The position numbers and the translations under genes were made by a program. 64,000 nt of DNA, from positions 1,178,001 to 1,242,000 of the forward strand of contig QYRS01000001.1 in NCBI GenBank assembly GCA_006503535.1. Direction: 5' to 3'. Source of the DNA: Arthrinium phaeospermum (taxonomy: Eukaryota; Ascomycota; Sordariomycetes; Amphisphaeriales; Apiosporaceae). The notes below the pieces were generated by a model. It saw only the letters and a list, made by a program, of their open reading frames with translations, was not told the DNA's origin and searched no databases. This document shows, piece by piece, positions 1 to 10,439 of this stretch. How positions within the stretch are numbered: position 1 is the first letter of the stretch; the number at the start of each line of letters is the position of its first letter.

Positions 1-2153
1 CAGAACCTCCGAACCGCCACGCGACAGACGGGCGTATACCACCATGTCACCGGCGTAGATGCCTCCTCTTCGGCCAGCTTGGCTGCGTATATCAACACCC
101 TCACCTACAACAACAAGGACCACGGCCAGCCCACCCCCAACAAGATCGTCGAGGGTCTGTACAGCTGTTACAATGCCTTCTCGCGCCTGGACATGCGCGT
201 CCATGTCACCATCCCCGGAACTGTTGACAGCTACTGCATTGACGAGCGGGGAGAGAAGCGGGCCGCGACCGACGAGTTATGGCTAGAGACATATCTCTGC
301 AGTGTGCTGCGTGCCTACTCGTACGCGGATGATGGCAGTGGCGACACGATTAGGAAGATCATGGGCGTCCGTCGTTTCAACCCTGTTATGAACACCGAAA
401 CCGAACATCGCTTCCTCAGCGCTGCCGAGCACCTGTTCTTCCGCGGTTGGCAGCTGGGCTCCGACTCGGTCGTTCAAGTCCCCAACAACGTCTCGAACCA
501 TCTCACTTCTGGCCTGCTGAAGTACTTCCACACTACCGGCCGCTTCGCCTCTGCCATCAACCTCTTCGAGAAATTGCGCTCCCAGAACGTCGAGGTCTCT
601 TCACTCTTGGCCAAGGTCCTGATTATGGGTAACGAAGAAGTACAGGGCGTGCGCGTTCTGTACCAGGCTCTTAAGGATACACCTATGGACTACGTGATGC
701 TTGATACGCAGGCGGATTTCCTCATGAAGAAGGCATTGTCCGCCCCCAATGCGCAGCAGAAAGAGGAGAGACTCAAGATGGCCCAGGGCTGCGCAGATCG
801 GAGTACCATCGCTGCTCCCAGCGAGTTTGGCACATGGGCCCGGTTAGCACAGGTCTACGTCACCATGGAAGACTGGGAGAACGCATTAACCATCCTCAAT
901 TCGTGCCCCATGTTTACCTACCAGGATAAGGATGCACCCCTCATGCCCGAGCCCAAAGACGTCTATCTCCCCACGTTACCCGAGACGCGGCTCGAAGAAA
1001 TCGACAGCGAGCCCGAGTCAAGATACAACGAGCAGGTGGACCCCAGTTTGCTAAACCTTAGGGCGGCAGCCTACCGTGGGACCTTCAAACAGGCATACAG
1101 CATCTTGACGGAAATGACGGCGAAAATTGGATGGGATCAGCTGCTCAAGATCCGCAGCAACGTGTTCGTGATGGAGGACGAGTACAGGACTGAGCGCCAG
1201 GACACATCCTCTCTTGCGCCCCCGCAGCGTAACGCTAGTCTTGACGGCCTGCGCGGGACACCCGAACCCCCCGTCAATGGCGACGAGGAAGCCGAAAAGG
1301 GGAATACCAAGGAGAGCGATAAGGAAAGTGACAAAGATGACGACGAAAAGAGCAACATAGAAGAGGACGAAAAGGACGAAAAGGATGACAAGAAAGATGA
1401 TGACGACGAGGGCAAGTCTAAATCTGGCGACGCTGATTCGACTGCGCCTACCCTGACGAATGGCAAGGATGTGCCGAACCAGGTTGAGAAGCCGGAACAC
1501 ACGATTGACCCCGGCAAGGTCAAGGCCGACGCCATTCAATCAGACTCCGATAACGTAAGTTGCCCCTCGGCGGAGATATTTAGTCTTGGTATGCTAACAT
1601 GAGCGGCCAGTCTGCTACAACGGAAGAGCATCTATCGCGCCTCAATAACAAGCGGCTGTGTGAACGCTGGCTGGATAGTCTCTTCATGGTTCTGTACGAA
1701 GACCTGAGAGTATATACAATCTGGCGCACCCAGATGGCGCAGTATCGCGCCCAGTCCATGCAATACAAGAAGTCGGCCGAGGAGTGGGAGATCCTCGGCT
1801 GCCTGGCCGAGCGCCTGCAGCACCACGACGAGGCCGCCGAAGCCTACCGCGCATGCCTGGCGCAACGGTTCAGCCCCAAGGCGCTGTCGGGCATCCTGCG
1901 CGTCTACGAGAAGACCAAGAACACACGCGAGATCGTCGCCTCGCTTATCAGGCTGGTGACGTGGCAGTACCGCTGGTACAGCGAGTTCTCGCCCGACCTG
2001 CTGTACACGATCCGCACCCTCATCGAGGACGAGGGTGCCGTCAAGGTGCGCAGCATCATCCAGGCCACCAGCCTGCCGCAAAACGTCCTGGACCTGACGC
2101 ATCACTACGCGGCCCTGTGTCACTCGTTCCGGAGTACCGGGACCGACGGTTAG
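1..2153 (+). CDS. ChAPs family exomer subunit (Bch1/Bud7/Chs6-like), 5' truncated by window
   Basis: The reading frame is open from base 1, so the start lies outside the window. Exon 1 (1-1554) joins exon 2 (1611-2153) in phase 0 across a 56-bp intron with GTAAGT donor, a GCTAAC branch site and CAG acceptor. About 698 residues are visible. The helical, TPR-like protein resembles the Chs5-Arf1-binding proteins, which in yeast form the exomer coat that exports selected cargo such as chitin synthase from the trans-Golgi. Seen: the order of conserved blocks, for example RRFNPVMNTETEHRF and LLKYFHTTGRF, and a long C-terminal helical part. Residues about 425-480 are an Asp/Glu/Lys-rich low-complexity insert just before the intron, probably a disordered linker. 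This is one of the few genes here with no frame break. Cargo cannot be told from sequence. Confidence 0.9.
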
Positions 2154-2578
2154 ACTTTTTGTTGGAGTGGAGTGTTTCGAAAGAATATGAGAGTTAAAGG
2201 AGAGGAAACTGTCGTCGGTTATTGAATTACGATGACGCTACGAGTATACCTTTTGGAAGACGACGACACAAGGCAGGAACCAGGTCACGAGAATTGATTC
2301 ATTCGAGCAGTGTGTGTGTGCGGTCAGATTATGTGATATCCATGTCGGTACTACTACCACTTTTGGAAGGGAGGTAGGAAGGAAGGGATTGTTGCCAGTC
2401 AGTCAGCATGTGGTATTAATAGACAAAAGTCCCACGCAAGCAAACAATCTGTTTTTTTTTTTTTTTTGCTCTGGAGTCGATGAACGGTCGGTCCGTGCTC
2501 GTCCGATCTTTTGACTTTTCTGTCTGCACGTGTGATATCTGACGACACCTAACCCCTGGTTATCTCCTCTTTGCGCTA
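2154..2578. other. Convergent intergenic spacer with T15 run
   Basis: This spacer lies between the ChAPs gene (+) and the serine hydrolase (-), so it holds two 3' untranslated regions. A run of about 15 T is centred on 2460. I see no gene in it. Confidence 0.6.
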
Positions 2579-3992
2579 CTACTTCTTAGCCCCTTCCTTC
2601 CCCTTCAGCTCCGGCAGCAGATCGCGGTAGACGGCCCGCTCGAACTCGTTCCACATGCGGTTCACGACGGCGTTGCCGTGCGGGAGGACGCCGGTGAACA
2701 GGGCGGCGGCGACGCCCGTCTGCGGGTCGACCCACCAGCGCCCGTTGCCCATGCCGCTCCACGTCAGGCCGCCCGCGCGCCGCTTCCCGGGCAGGTCGTC
2801 GAGGTTCATGAGCCCGCCCAGCCCGTAGTCGAGCCGGACGCTGCCGTCCAGGGGCAGCTCGGGGGCGTAGCCGACGTGGTACCCCAAGATGGCGCTGGTG
2901 AGCTCGGCTCGCTGCGGGGGCGTGAGTTGGGGGTTAGGAGCTGGGCCAGGGTTTGGGGTTGGAGTAGTGGCTGCTCTTGCTCTTGGCTGGAGGAGGAGAA
3001 TGAGGACGAGGATGAGCATCGCAGGAGGCCGGAGAGGAATAGGCCGTAGTCGTGCGGCGTGGTGAATAGGCCCGCCCCGCCTGACTCCATCTCGTGCTCC
3101 GCGCGCAGGATGCTCGTGCCCGGCCGCAGCTCGCCCTCGGGGTACGGGTGGGTGCCCGTGATGCCGTCCTCGGCGCTGAAGGCGAACTCGAGCAGCCGAT
3201 CCCCTTCTTCATCCTTGCCGTCCTTCCCCAGAATCCGCTCGGGCCAGAACCCCGTCCGCTCCATGCCCAGCGGCGCAAAGATGTGGCCCTGCATCCACTC
3301 GCCCAGCGTCTGCTCGGTCACCTTCTCGAGCGTCGCGCCGATCCAGTCGTACGCCATGCCGTACAGCCAGCCCTCGCCGGGCGCGAACATGAGCGGCGTC
3401 GTCATGCCCTCCCGGCACCAGTCGAGGTTGATGACGGTGCGGCCGGCGTAGCGGCCCCAGCGCATCAGCTCTGGGACCGCCACGTCGTAGCCCAGGCCCA
3501 GCGTGTGCGTGAGCAGGTGGCGCAGGGTGATGGGCCGCTTGTTGGGCTCGAGGATGGGCTTCCCGTTTTCGTTCTCGTCGAACCCGCGCAGGATCTCCAG
3601 GGCGCCGAGGTCGGGCATCAGGGTCCGTAGGTCTTGGTCCAGGGTCAGGAGGCCCGGTCCACGAGCTGCAGCGCCGCGACCGACGTGGCTAGCTTCCCCT
3701 GGGACGCGAGCCAGACGAGGGAGTTGACTGTGAAGGGCGCCGAGTCGGGCGCGAAGGCGAGGCGGCCAGAGGCGCCTTCGTAGATGATGCCTGTCCGAGA
3801 GGTCAGTAATGAGAGGTTGAGGTCGCTTGAGTTGGGGAAGATGGAGGGCGTGAGAAGACAAGAGTGTCAGCATCTCTGGTACGTACCATTCTTGTCCACG
3901 ACTACGAAACCGGCGCCTAGGAGCTTGTCCTTCACTGTGGTCTCATTGGAAGAAACCGTGTATGACTTCAGTATGTCATTAAGCTTGTCCAT
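2579..3992 (-). CDS. Serine hydrolase of beta-lactamase/EstB/LovD fold, frame-broken
   Basis: The start at 3992 (MDKLNDILKSY) opens exon 1 (3992-3887). A 96-bp intron with GTACGT donor and ACAG acceptor is followed by exon 2 from 3790 to the stop at 2579. The SxxK nucleophile motif is read as SQGK near 3695, after EGASGRLAFAPDS. HLLTHTLGLGYD and the active-site tyrosine block GWLYGMAYDWIG follow, and the C-terminal GLTWSGMGNGRWW block completes the class C beta-lactamase-like fold. Fungal members act as esterases or acyltransferases; the substrate cannot be inferred. The frame is lost near 3655 (VDRG/LLTLDQDL) and near 2935, in a run of C before QLTPPQRAEL. A Ser- and Gln-rich loop precedes the second break. 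Both breaks look like one-base errors because the protein continues on either side. Confidence 0.82.
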
Positions 3993-5621
3993 GTTGAACT
4001 AACTGGCCGATAGTCTGAATCTGTTGATTGATTTTTGGAAATGTCTTGTTTAGCTTATCGCTGTTTACACAGGTACGAGGAGGTTTTGTTCTGTGCGGCG
4101 CATTTCTTCCACGACCCCGCCTTCTGTTGGCTCATCAAGGCCGTATAACACTGGACGCAAGGGATGGCCTGGCGCTGGTATATGCTGATAATAACGACTA
4201 CATGGTGTCTTTTCTGCTCTCATGTCCTCAATGTACGAGCCATGATACAGTCCTGTCAGCAATATCTTGGCTGAAAGGCGTTAACACAGCCACTTTGGGT
4301 TACCACCAGCCCAGTCCCCGTAGGATTCGAGATCCTACCACAGCACCGAACCCCGCCTTTCGGCTTCCAACCCGGACCGTCCTTAGCGAGCCGACGGCTC
4401 CTTTAAGCCAGTATTCGGCTCCTCCGATCCATTGAAACTCTCGACGGTTTGCAATCCCTCTACGTGGAGTGCATAAACAATTATGTACGTCATCAACATA
4501 CGTTTGGCAGAAACATGATGCGAGGCTCCCGTACGTGCTGCAGCATATCATGCAGAGAAACCCTGCTCATGGGTCCTCTCTCTCGCCAGGTCACAAGTGA
4601 GGCTTGGCCGTCCACCGGCATAGTGAAGCCCATTCATCTGGCTGACAGCATGGCGATATCATTGGCCCGGCAGTAGTGATTCGTTGCCGGGTCTGTCATT
4701 GTGGGTTCCTCGCGGGCTTGATTGGAGCCAGTTGGACACAGCGCATCCAATGCTAGCCCAACAACATAAGAAGCAAAGAGCGACCGAAACTGCACATATC
4801 GGACACACAGCCCCTTCGGTTAGCCTTCGTCTTGGTCGGGCGACGCGTCGGATTCGTGCGTTGCGCTCCTTTCCCGTTCGACTACTAGGCCATTGCCTCT
4901 GCACGACGGATAGTCTTTCTTCATGCGGGTTGCGCTCATGGATGCGCGTGACCAACCCGGACGGAGACCAAGCCAGGAGAACGGTCCCACACCGCTCTCT
5001 CTCCGTACCGTCCGGCGAGGCTCTGAGAGCAAGACGTACCGCCCGCGTCCAAAGCTATGCAGAGCATACTACTCTCCATTGATAGCGTTGCAGCAAAGGC
5101 GTCAGACGACGCGAAACCTATATAGAACACGACCTTCCCAGAAGGTAATCACTCGAGGAGTTGTGACAGTGTAGTCAAGTATGCCTATGATCGCGTTTCG
5201 ACCCAATCGTGCGTGGTGGCAGGCCTGGCCTACTAGTTGACAGCGTGCAGTCGTGATTCAAGCAAAAGTGTGCTCAACAGGCGGCGCAGACATGGCTAGA
5301 AAGTGTCTTCATTATACCCTTGGACACCGAACGCCCCCCTTAAATCGCGAAATATCACTTCATACTCTCCTTCTCGTCTAAACTTCCATAGAATAGAAAC
5401 GCGCAAAGCATTTACGTGTCTGTTCGAAGTTGAAATCAAAGCCTAATCTCTTACCTCCCCAAGAAGTATTGTAAGTTGTATGGTTTGTTGTAGCATCGTG
5501 TCAGCGCCCAATATGTATGCTAACCAGGCCTTCTGCAGTTGTCACGGTTGTTTTATTGGTTTGCCTCTTGGGCGGGCCAATTCCATGACCTGAGTTAGGG
5601 GTTACATACCCCAGACCAGGT
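3993..5621. other. Intergenic region, divergent promoters
   Basis: About 1.6 kb lies between two divergent genes. The ORFs are short and non-conserved in appearance. A hairpin of 7-bp arms (GTAGGAT/ATCCTAC) sits near 4319-4337. I recognise no gene or mobile element here. Confidence 0.5.
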
Positions 5622-6584
5622 ATGGCCGCTAGGGAGTCGAGCAGCTCGGAGGAGCTGCCAGCTGAGCATGGCTATATCTATGAATACGATTCGTTTCAAT
5701 CCTACCATTACCCCGACTACGCTTCAGCGAGCAATGCGCCACCAGATTCCAACACGTTGGGCTGCTACGGCAATGGCTACGACGACGGCAGCACTAGCCA
5801 CCAGCCGCTGCCGTACAACACCCCAGGGAACAATGAGGCGTGTGGCTTTTCCCCAGCACCCTCTGCCGGGGACCCCAGCCTTTTCGGGATTGGCTTCGAA
5901 TTCGGTGGGGACGACCCCAGCTCTCTGCTTAGTCCCATCCCCGAATTCGCGCCCTCTGCTGTGGCCAGTCCCTATGGCTATGCAGGCCCATTGGGCTGCG
6001 ACGAGCAGGCGTTTCGATCGCGAGACGCCTACAGGAACCTTCTTGGGATTCCTGATTCGCACGAGCAAGTGGGCTATGAGCAGCACTCGCTCGACTCGTC
6101 AGTCTACCAAGACTCGTTTTCGAATTTGGGTATTGGTGGTGGGATGCATGATCTGGATTACCTGACAACCCTATCCCACACCACCGATCCGGTGCCAAGC
6201 AGCAGCGGCGTCTCGAGAACGAGGCGCTCGCGAAACCCCCCAGAACCGAAGAAGAAGTACGAGTGCGACCGCTCTGACTGTAGCTGGTCGTTTGCTCAGC
6301 CCAAAGGGCTAAAGCGACACAAAGAGACAAAACATGCAGACTTGACAACCGCAATGTACACCTGCAAATGCGGCCACCGAACCTCCATCAAGAGCAACTA
6401 CCTGCGACACCTCAACAGCAGCGGTTCGCGCTGCGGGGGCCGGGATGATGTTTGGGGCTCATTCGTCTGCAAATGTGGTTGCACAAACCTTGGCGGCCTT
6501 GATGAACACCTGAAGCATATTGATGAATGTGAAGCTGTGAACGAGAAGCTTGGGCGACCCAAAAAGCATCACAAAGACCATTGA
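5622..6584 (+). CDS. C2H2-type zinc-finger protein, putative transcription factor
   Basis: An intact single-exon ORF of 320 residues. The N-terminal 200 residues are acidic and rich in Ser, Tyr, Pro and Gly, as in activation or disordered regions. A basic RTRRSRNPPEPKKKYEC stretch leads into a C2H2 finger at about residues 212-237 (C-x4-C-x12-H-x4-H, from CDRSDC to HKETKH). It is followed by two more Cys/His-rich segments, TCKCGHRTSIKSNYLRH and VCKCGCTNLGGLDEH, and a basic tail. I infer a nuclear DNA-binding role. The specific regulator family is not recognised. The frame is clean, unlike most neighbours. The ATG at 5622 is used because acidic coding-like sequence starts there. Confidence 0.8.
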   Translation: MAARESSSSEELPAEHGYIYEYDSFQSYHYPDYASASNAPPDSNTLGCYGNGYDDGSTSHQPLPYNTPGNNEACGFSPAPSAGDPSLFGIGFEFGGDDPSSLLSPIPEFAPSAVASPYGYAGPLGCDEQAFRSRDAYRNLLGIPDSHEQVGYEQHSLDSSVYQDSFSNLGIGGGMHDLDYLTTLSHTTDPVPSSSGVSRTRRSRNPPEPKKKYECDRSDCSWSFAQPKGLKRHKETKHADLTTAMYTCKCGHRTSIKSNYLRHLNSSGSRCGGRDDVWGSFVCKCGCTNLGGLDEHLKHIDECEAVNEKLGRPKKHHKDH

Positions 6585-8782
6585 TGGTCTTTTCCCTTTG
6601 GTTCTTTTTTTTCGGCTCGAGGTTACGGGAGGACAGTCTTTACCAGATAGTTGAAAGGGAACACGCTCGTTTTATGATACAGTCTTCTCACAACCTACTT
6701 CTCCTCACACTTGTGATTTGCTCACTCTTCTTCCTGTACTGTCTCCCAATTGAACATAACGAAGGGGATGATGAGGAGGGAAGTTTGAGTTTTGGGGTTT
6801 GGAAAGAAGGGGAGTGATGCAACCTAACTTCTCAATCCAAGTGTGACTGTCCACATAGAAGTACATACCACATGCAAACCTTTCACTCATTTCTGCTCAC
6901 CAATTTCGCTCATGTGCAAAAAGCCCTAGATGTTTGCCTTAGAGGACAAAATGGCGAAGAGAATGCCAGGCTGGGAAATCACTGGTCAGTCATTGCGACC
7001 GAGTGAAACAGGAGATTTGATTCGAGGTTGTAGCCTCCTACACAAAACCTGATCGTCATGCTAAGCAGATGCTGCGTGCACAATGGCCTACACATTCTTA
7101 ACGAATTTCGCCCCAGGCGGTGTCAATTAAGCTGTTGGCTGTTATAGCTTGAGTCAAGGGGCAGAGTGATGCAATATACGATCACTGCCCTTCGCGATGC
7201 GTTCAGATGTTTCGTGGTGGGAAAAAGAGGGTGTCTGTCTGCCTCTGTCACACTGCGGTTGGGCTGTAGGGCTGCAGGCACTGTAAGCACTTGACAATGC
7301 ACTAAAGCCGCCCCACCATTTGCACTGCTGGTCCCTGTGGTTTTTGCTGGTCAACTCGAAAGCGAGCCCGCTGTTATGAGGTTGGGGGTGTGAAATCCAC
7401 CGAGAATTGAGGGCCATTTTTGGCAAAAGGCAAGGTCACATTTCAACCCTGTAGGTGAGATCACATTTGTGATCATCATGCACATATGTAGTCAGCTAGC
7501 TCGGTGAAACCATTCACCATCGGAATGGTATGTATCCATCCACAGTTATGTATAAAAGGTGAAGAACATACAGTTGATAGAAGGAGAGTTCATTTCCAAT
7601 TCACTATCTGGTTCAGTGGTTTTGTAGTTGTCTGTCACGGCTCAGTTCTAGGAGATTCCTCTTGTCCCATCGCCATCTTTAGCACCCGTAACAGGAGTCC
7701 ATGGGAAGCCCCCTTTTCAATGCCACGAAGACTTCAATTTGAGCAATTGAATTACCAACAAGTGTATAAATGGCAGTAAGTAAAAGAAACCCCAATGTCT
7801 GTTCAAATGCCGACATTGTCTTCCAATACAGCCCGTATCACAAGCTCAGTCAATGGGCTCTCGCTGTCCATTCTTGAGGCAGTCAGCCACAAATGACTGT
7901 GGCTTGTCTTACGAACAAATTGTCGGGGAAATCCTCCAGAAAGGTTCAAGGAGCTACCGGGTGATATCTTGCACCTGGAACACAGGAGATATGGTGGTCT
8001 TCTCGGTAGTTGTACTGGATGCCCCAGAGTACGCGGATCTCCGCAACCGCCCCCTCGAGGCGCAGGCTTTCTGGAAACACCGCGAGCTCCCTCCGAAACT
8101 GTACGAGTCCAGAAAGAGGAGAATCAGAGTCCGAACTCCCGGAACTTTGTCGATGACTTTGAGAACGAAAGATTGAGAGTCGTGGTGTGTCAGTCCCCGA
8201 ATGAAGGCATCGGAAGGCACTGTAAGCAGGAGGGGGCGCAGTCGGGGGAGCCGTCACTCGGGTTTCAGGACGCGGAATTCCCGGCACTTCGGCGGGATAG
8301 ATCCGAGTGGTACGCCACTACGCTGGACACTAGCCGAAGCAGCATGCCGACTTACGCCAGAATCGCAGAGACGCCATGCCAGCAAGCATGCGGGGCTTCT
8401 TGCAAGCCTTTAGAGCAACCCAGAGCAACTAAGCTGTTCACACGACGCAAGGAAGCCCAGAGAGATATCAGAGATTAGAGTAATGGTTTCGACAATCTCA
8501 TAGTTCCCATAGATGTAGATTTTAGTAGATATTATGAACACTCATTCGCCCAGGAGCTCAAACCCCCTTTTTAGTGCCCCAATCGTGGTATACCATTTTC
8601 TTCATTGAGTCGAGCAACACGGTTTGACTACATCTCGTGATCAGATAATTGTTGTTATTTCGAACCTGTACAACAGTGGATGTAGTGAAATAAGAGGTAG
8701 TGACTTTGCTTCGTGCCAAACCTTTCAATATCAACTTCTTCCTCTAAGTTGCCCATACAGTCTAGTGGTAGGCCGTAACAGC
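6585..8782. other. Intergenic region without confident gene
   Basis: AT-richer sequence with only short ORFs. A TATAAAAG box near 7552 lies about 300 bp upstream of a 107-codon ORF at 7853-8176, whose protein has no motif I recognise. I do not call it a gene. Confidence 0.45.
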
Positions 8783-9110
8783 TTTCCGCTGGTCTAGTAC
8801 CTACACAACCACGGCGCCGATCTGAACTTCAACCTGAGCGGGGAGGAGGACTCTGCTCTTCAGTACGCCTCCGCCCTTAACATACAAGCGAGCATCTTTG
8901 CCGCGCTCCTGTAACACGACGCAGCGGTGCAGGTTTTTGAGCTTCTTGCCCGTCAGGGAAACGCATCTATCGATATGGCCCCTAACAGTTTAGATGTATA
9001 CGACAACGATAGGCAGAAAATAGACGGTGACTCCTTTGCAGGGCGGGGCGGAGAACGGCCATACGCAAACTGTCGAGTGGTTGCTCAACCAAGGGGCTAA
9101 AGCGCAGGTA
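8783..9110 (+). pseudogene. Decayed ankyrin-repeat gene remnant
   Basis: Translation from about 8783 gives an ankyrin-like YLHNHGADLNFN helix-turn unit, then EEDSALQYASALN and ASIFAALL. It is interrupted by TAG at 8795 and TAA at 8912, each where Gln would fit the repeat. In another frame at 9027-9105 a second ankyrin unit reads TPLQGGAENGHTQTVEWLL followed by NQGAKAQ, and ends at a GTACGG that could be a splice donor. No start codon or full repeat array remains. The stops and frame change in a sequence otherwise matching the repeat consensus indicate a dead copy. It may be related to the kinase-ankyrin gene at the right edge, but I did not align them. Confidence 0.5.
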
Positions 9111-9530
9111 CGGCTTCCACAGGGATGCAGATTCATGATTCATCATCGCAATTGCAACCTGGAAGACGTTTGCAAAGGTAAATACGTTATATTACTCAAC
9201 AGTATAGCTTGTTACTACTAAGTAAACAAGATCGTGTCCCCATCGTCATCCATACGTCGAGGTGTCTCAACCCACATGGCCCCTATTTCTTTCTGCTCCA
9301 TGACCACCTGAAAGTCTCCGAGTTCCAATTCAGCCATATAATAAAACTAACATGATCTGAGGCTAAGATTGAGGACGAACCTTCGCATATTACCACTGCA
9401 TACCTGCTTGACCACTCTCCACAATTCAAACCATGGCATCGCTGAAGCTTGAATACCTATCCACCCAAGGTAGAGTATGTTTTCACTCCTCCCTTAGATT
9501 CATAAACCAATTCAACATGATACTCCTTTG

Positions 9531-9617
9531 ACCGGGCGGGTGTAGCCTAGCGGTAGTATCATATAGTATTATTAGATTATACTTAATGGCAAGAGGGTTC
9601 AACTCCCTCTGCGGTCA
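9531..9617 (+). tRNA. tRNA-like Pol III unit, identity uncertain
   Basis: An A-box-like TAGCCTAGCGG (9543-9553) and a B box within a perfect T arm (GAGGG, loop TTCAACT, CCCTC; 9593-9609) are followed by GCGGTCA. That end pairs with GACCGGG at 9531 at most positions, with one mismatch. A run of about ten T begins a few bases downstream (9622), as expected for Pol III termination. The 87-nt length and AT-rich centre (AGTAT...ATACT arm) suggest either an intron or decay. The first arms do not fold cleanly: there are extra bases between the acceptor and D arm in a G-rich run. I cannot assign the anticodon with confidence. It could be a tRNA pseudogene or a tRNA with a local sequencing error. Confidence 0.4.
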
Positions 9618-9619
9618 CT

Positions 9620-10439
9620 TCTTTTTTTTTTCGATCGCTCCAGCGGCCGTTTTCTTTTTTTTTTTAATCCCGTCTTGCATTTTCATCCTTTCGTACTTTC
9701 ACACAAAGTCGAATTCTCACTTGAGAAGTCTAATCATTGGTACTTGAACCGACTACCTGGGCATATTGCCCGTCTGATGCATTTGAAGTTTCGAACTCAT
9801 CATACATCGCGAACCATGGCCGCAAGAGCCGCGGAATTGCACGCGATACGAGCAACGTCACGATACGCCCAAACTGTGTTATTAACACGATGTTCGCTAC
9901 GAACATGGGACTGAGTACTGTGACCTTCTGAAAAGAACCTTCCACCCTCTTACCCAGGGCAATGGCAATGACCACGAGCTCCCGCGTGTCGTAGCGAGAC
10001 AAGAGGTGATCGACACTGCCATTGCCTTCACCAGTCCAACATCAAGAAGATGCGATCGGGAACGACATGAAGCGCATCTCAGGACAATGACGGGATTGAG
10101 AAGGCCAAACCAGAAACTTGAAGTCTATGGGGAATTCCGGGTTCAATCTTCAACTTCTCAAATCGGCTCCACTACTACCCGTAAACATGGTGAATTAAGG
10201 TCTAGGCTCTGGCCTCCTTGCTAAACCCCACCAGGACCCTGAAAATGTGCCATCCATGCGCTGAGTGGGCCAAAACGTGAATTATCAGGCCATTTTGTGT
10301 CAGGCCATTTTCTAAAAGTCTGCGGGTGGATGGTTTCAAACAGGGACCCTCTAAAGATAGATTCTTTCTTCAACCTTCAACCCCTCCAAGAGTCAGCATA
10401 GTAACGCAATCGTTTTGTGCTTGGCCAATAACAGTCACC
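9620..10439. other. Intergenic region upstream of OLA1
   Basis: It contains two T runs (9622-9631 and about 9655-9665) and the promoter region of OLA1. An in-frame ATG at 10326 lies 38 codons upstream of the chosen OLA1 start. I see no other gene. Confidence 0.5.

Noticed and set aside
4265..4345. tRNA-like hairpin GTAGGAT...ATCCTAC with a weak A-box-like word upstream
   Set aside because: The B-box consensus is not met and no acceptor or anticodon arm can be drawn.
7853..8478. Short protein gene downstream of a TATA-like box
   Set aside because: ORFs on both strands overlap in the same interval and none shows a recognisable motif.
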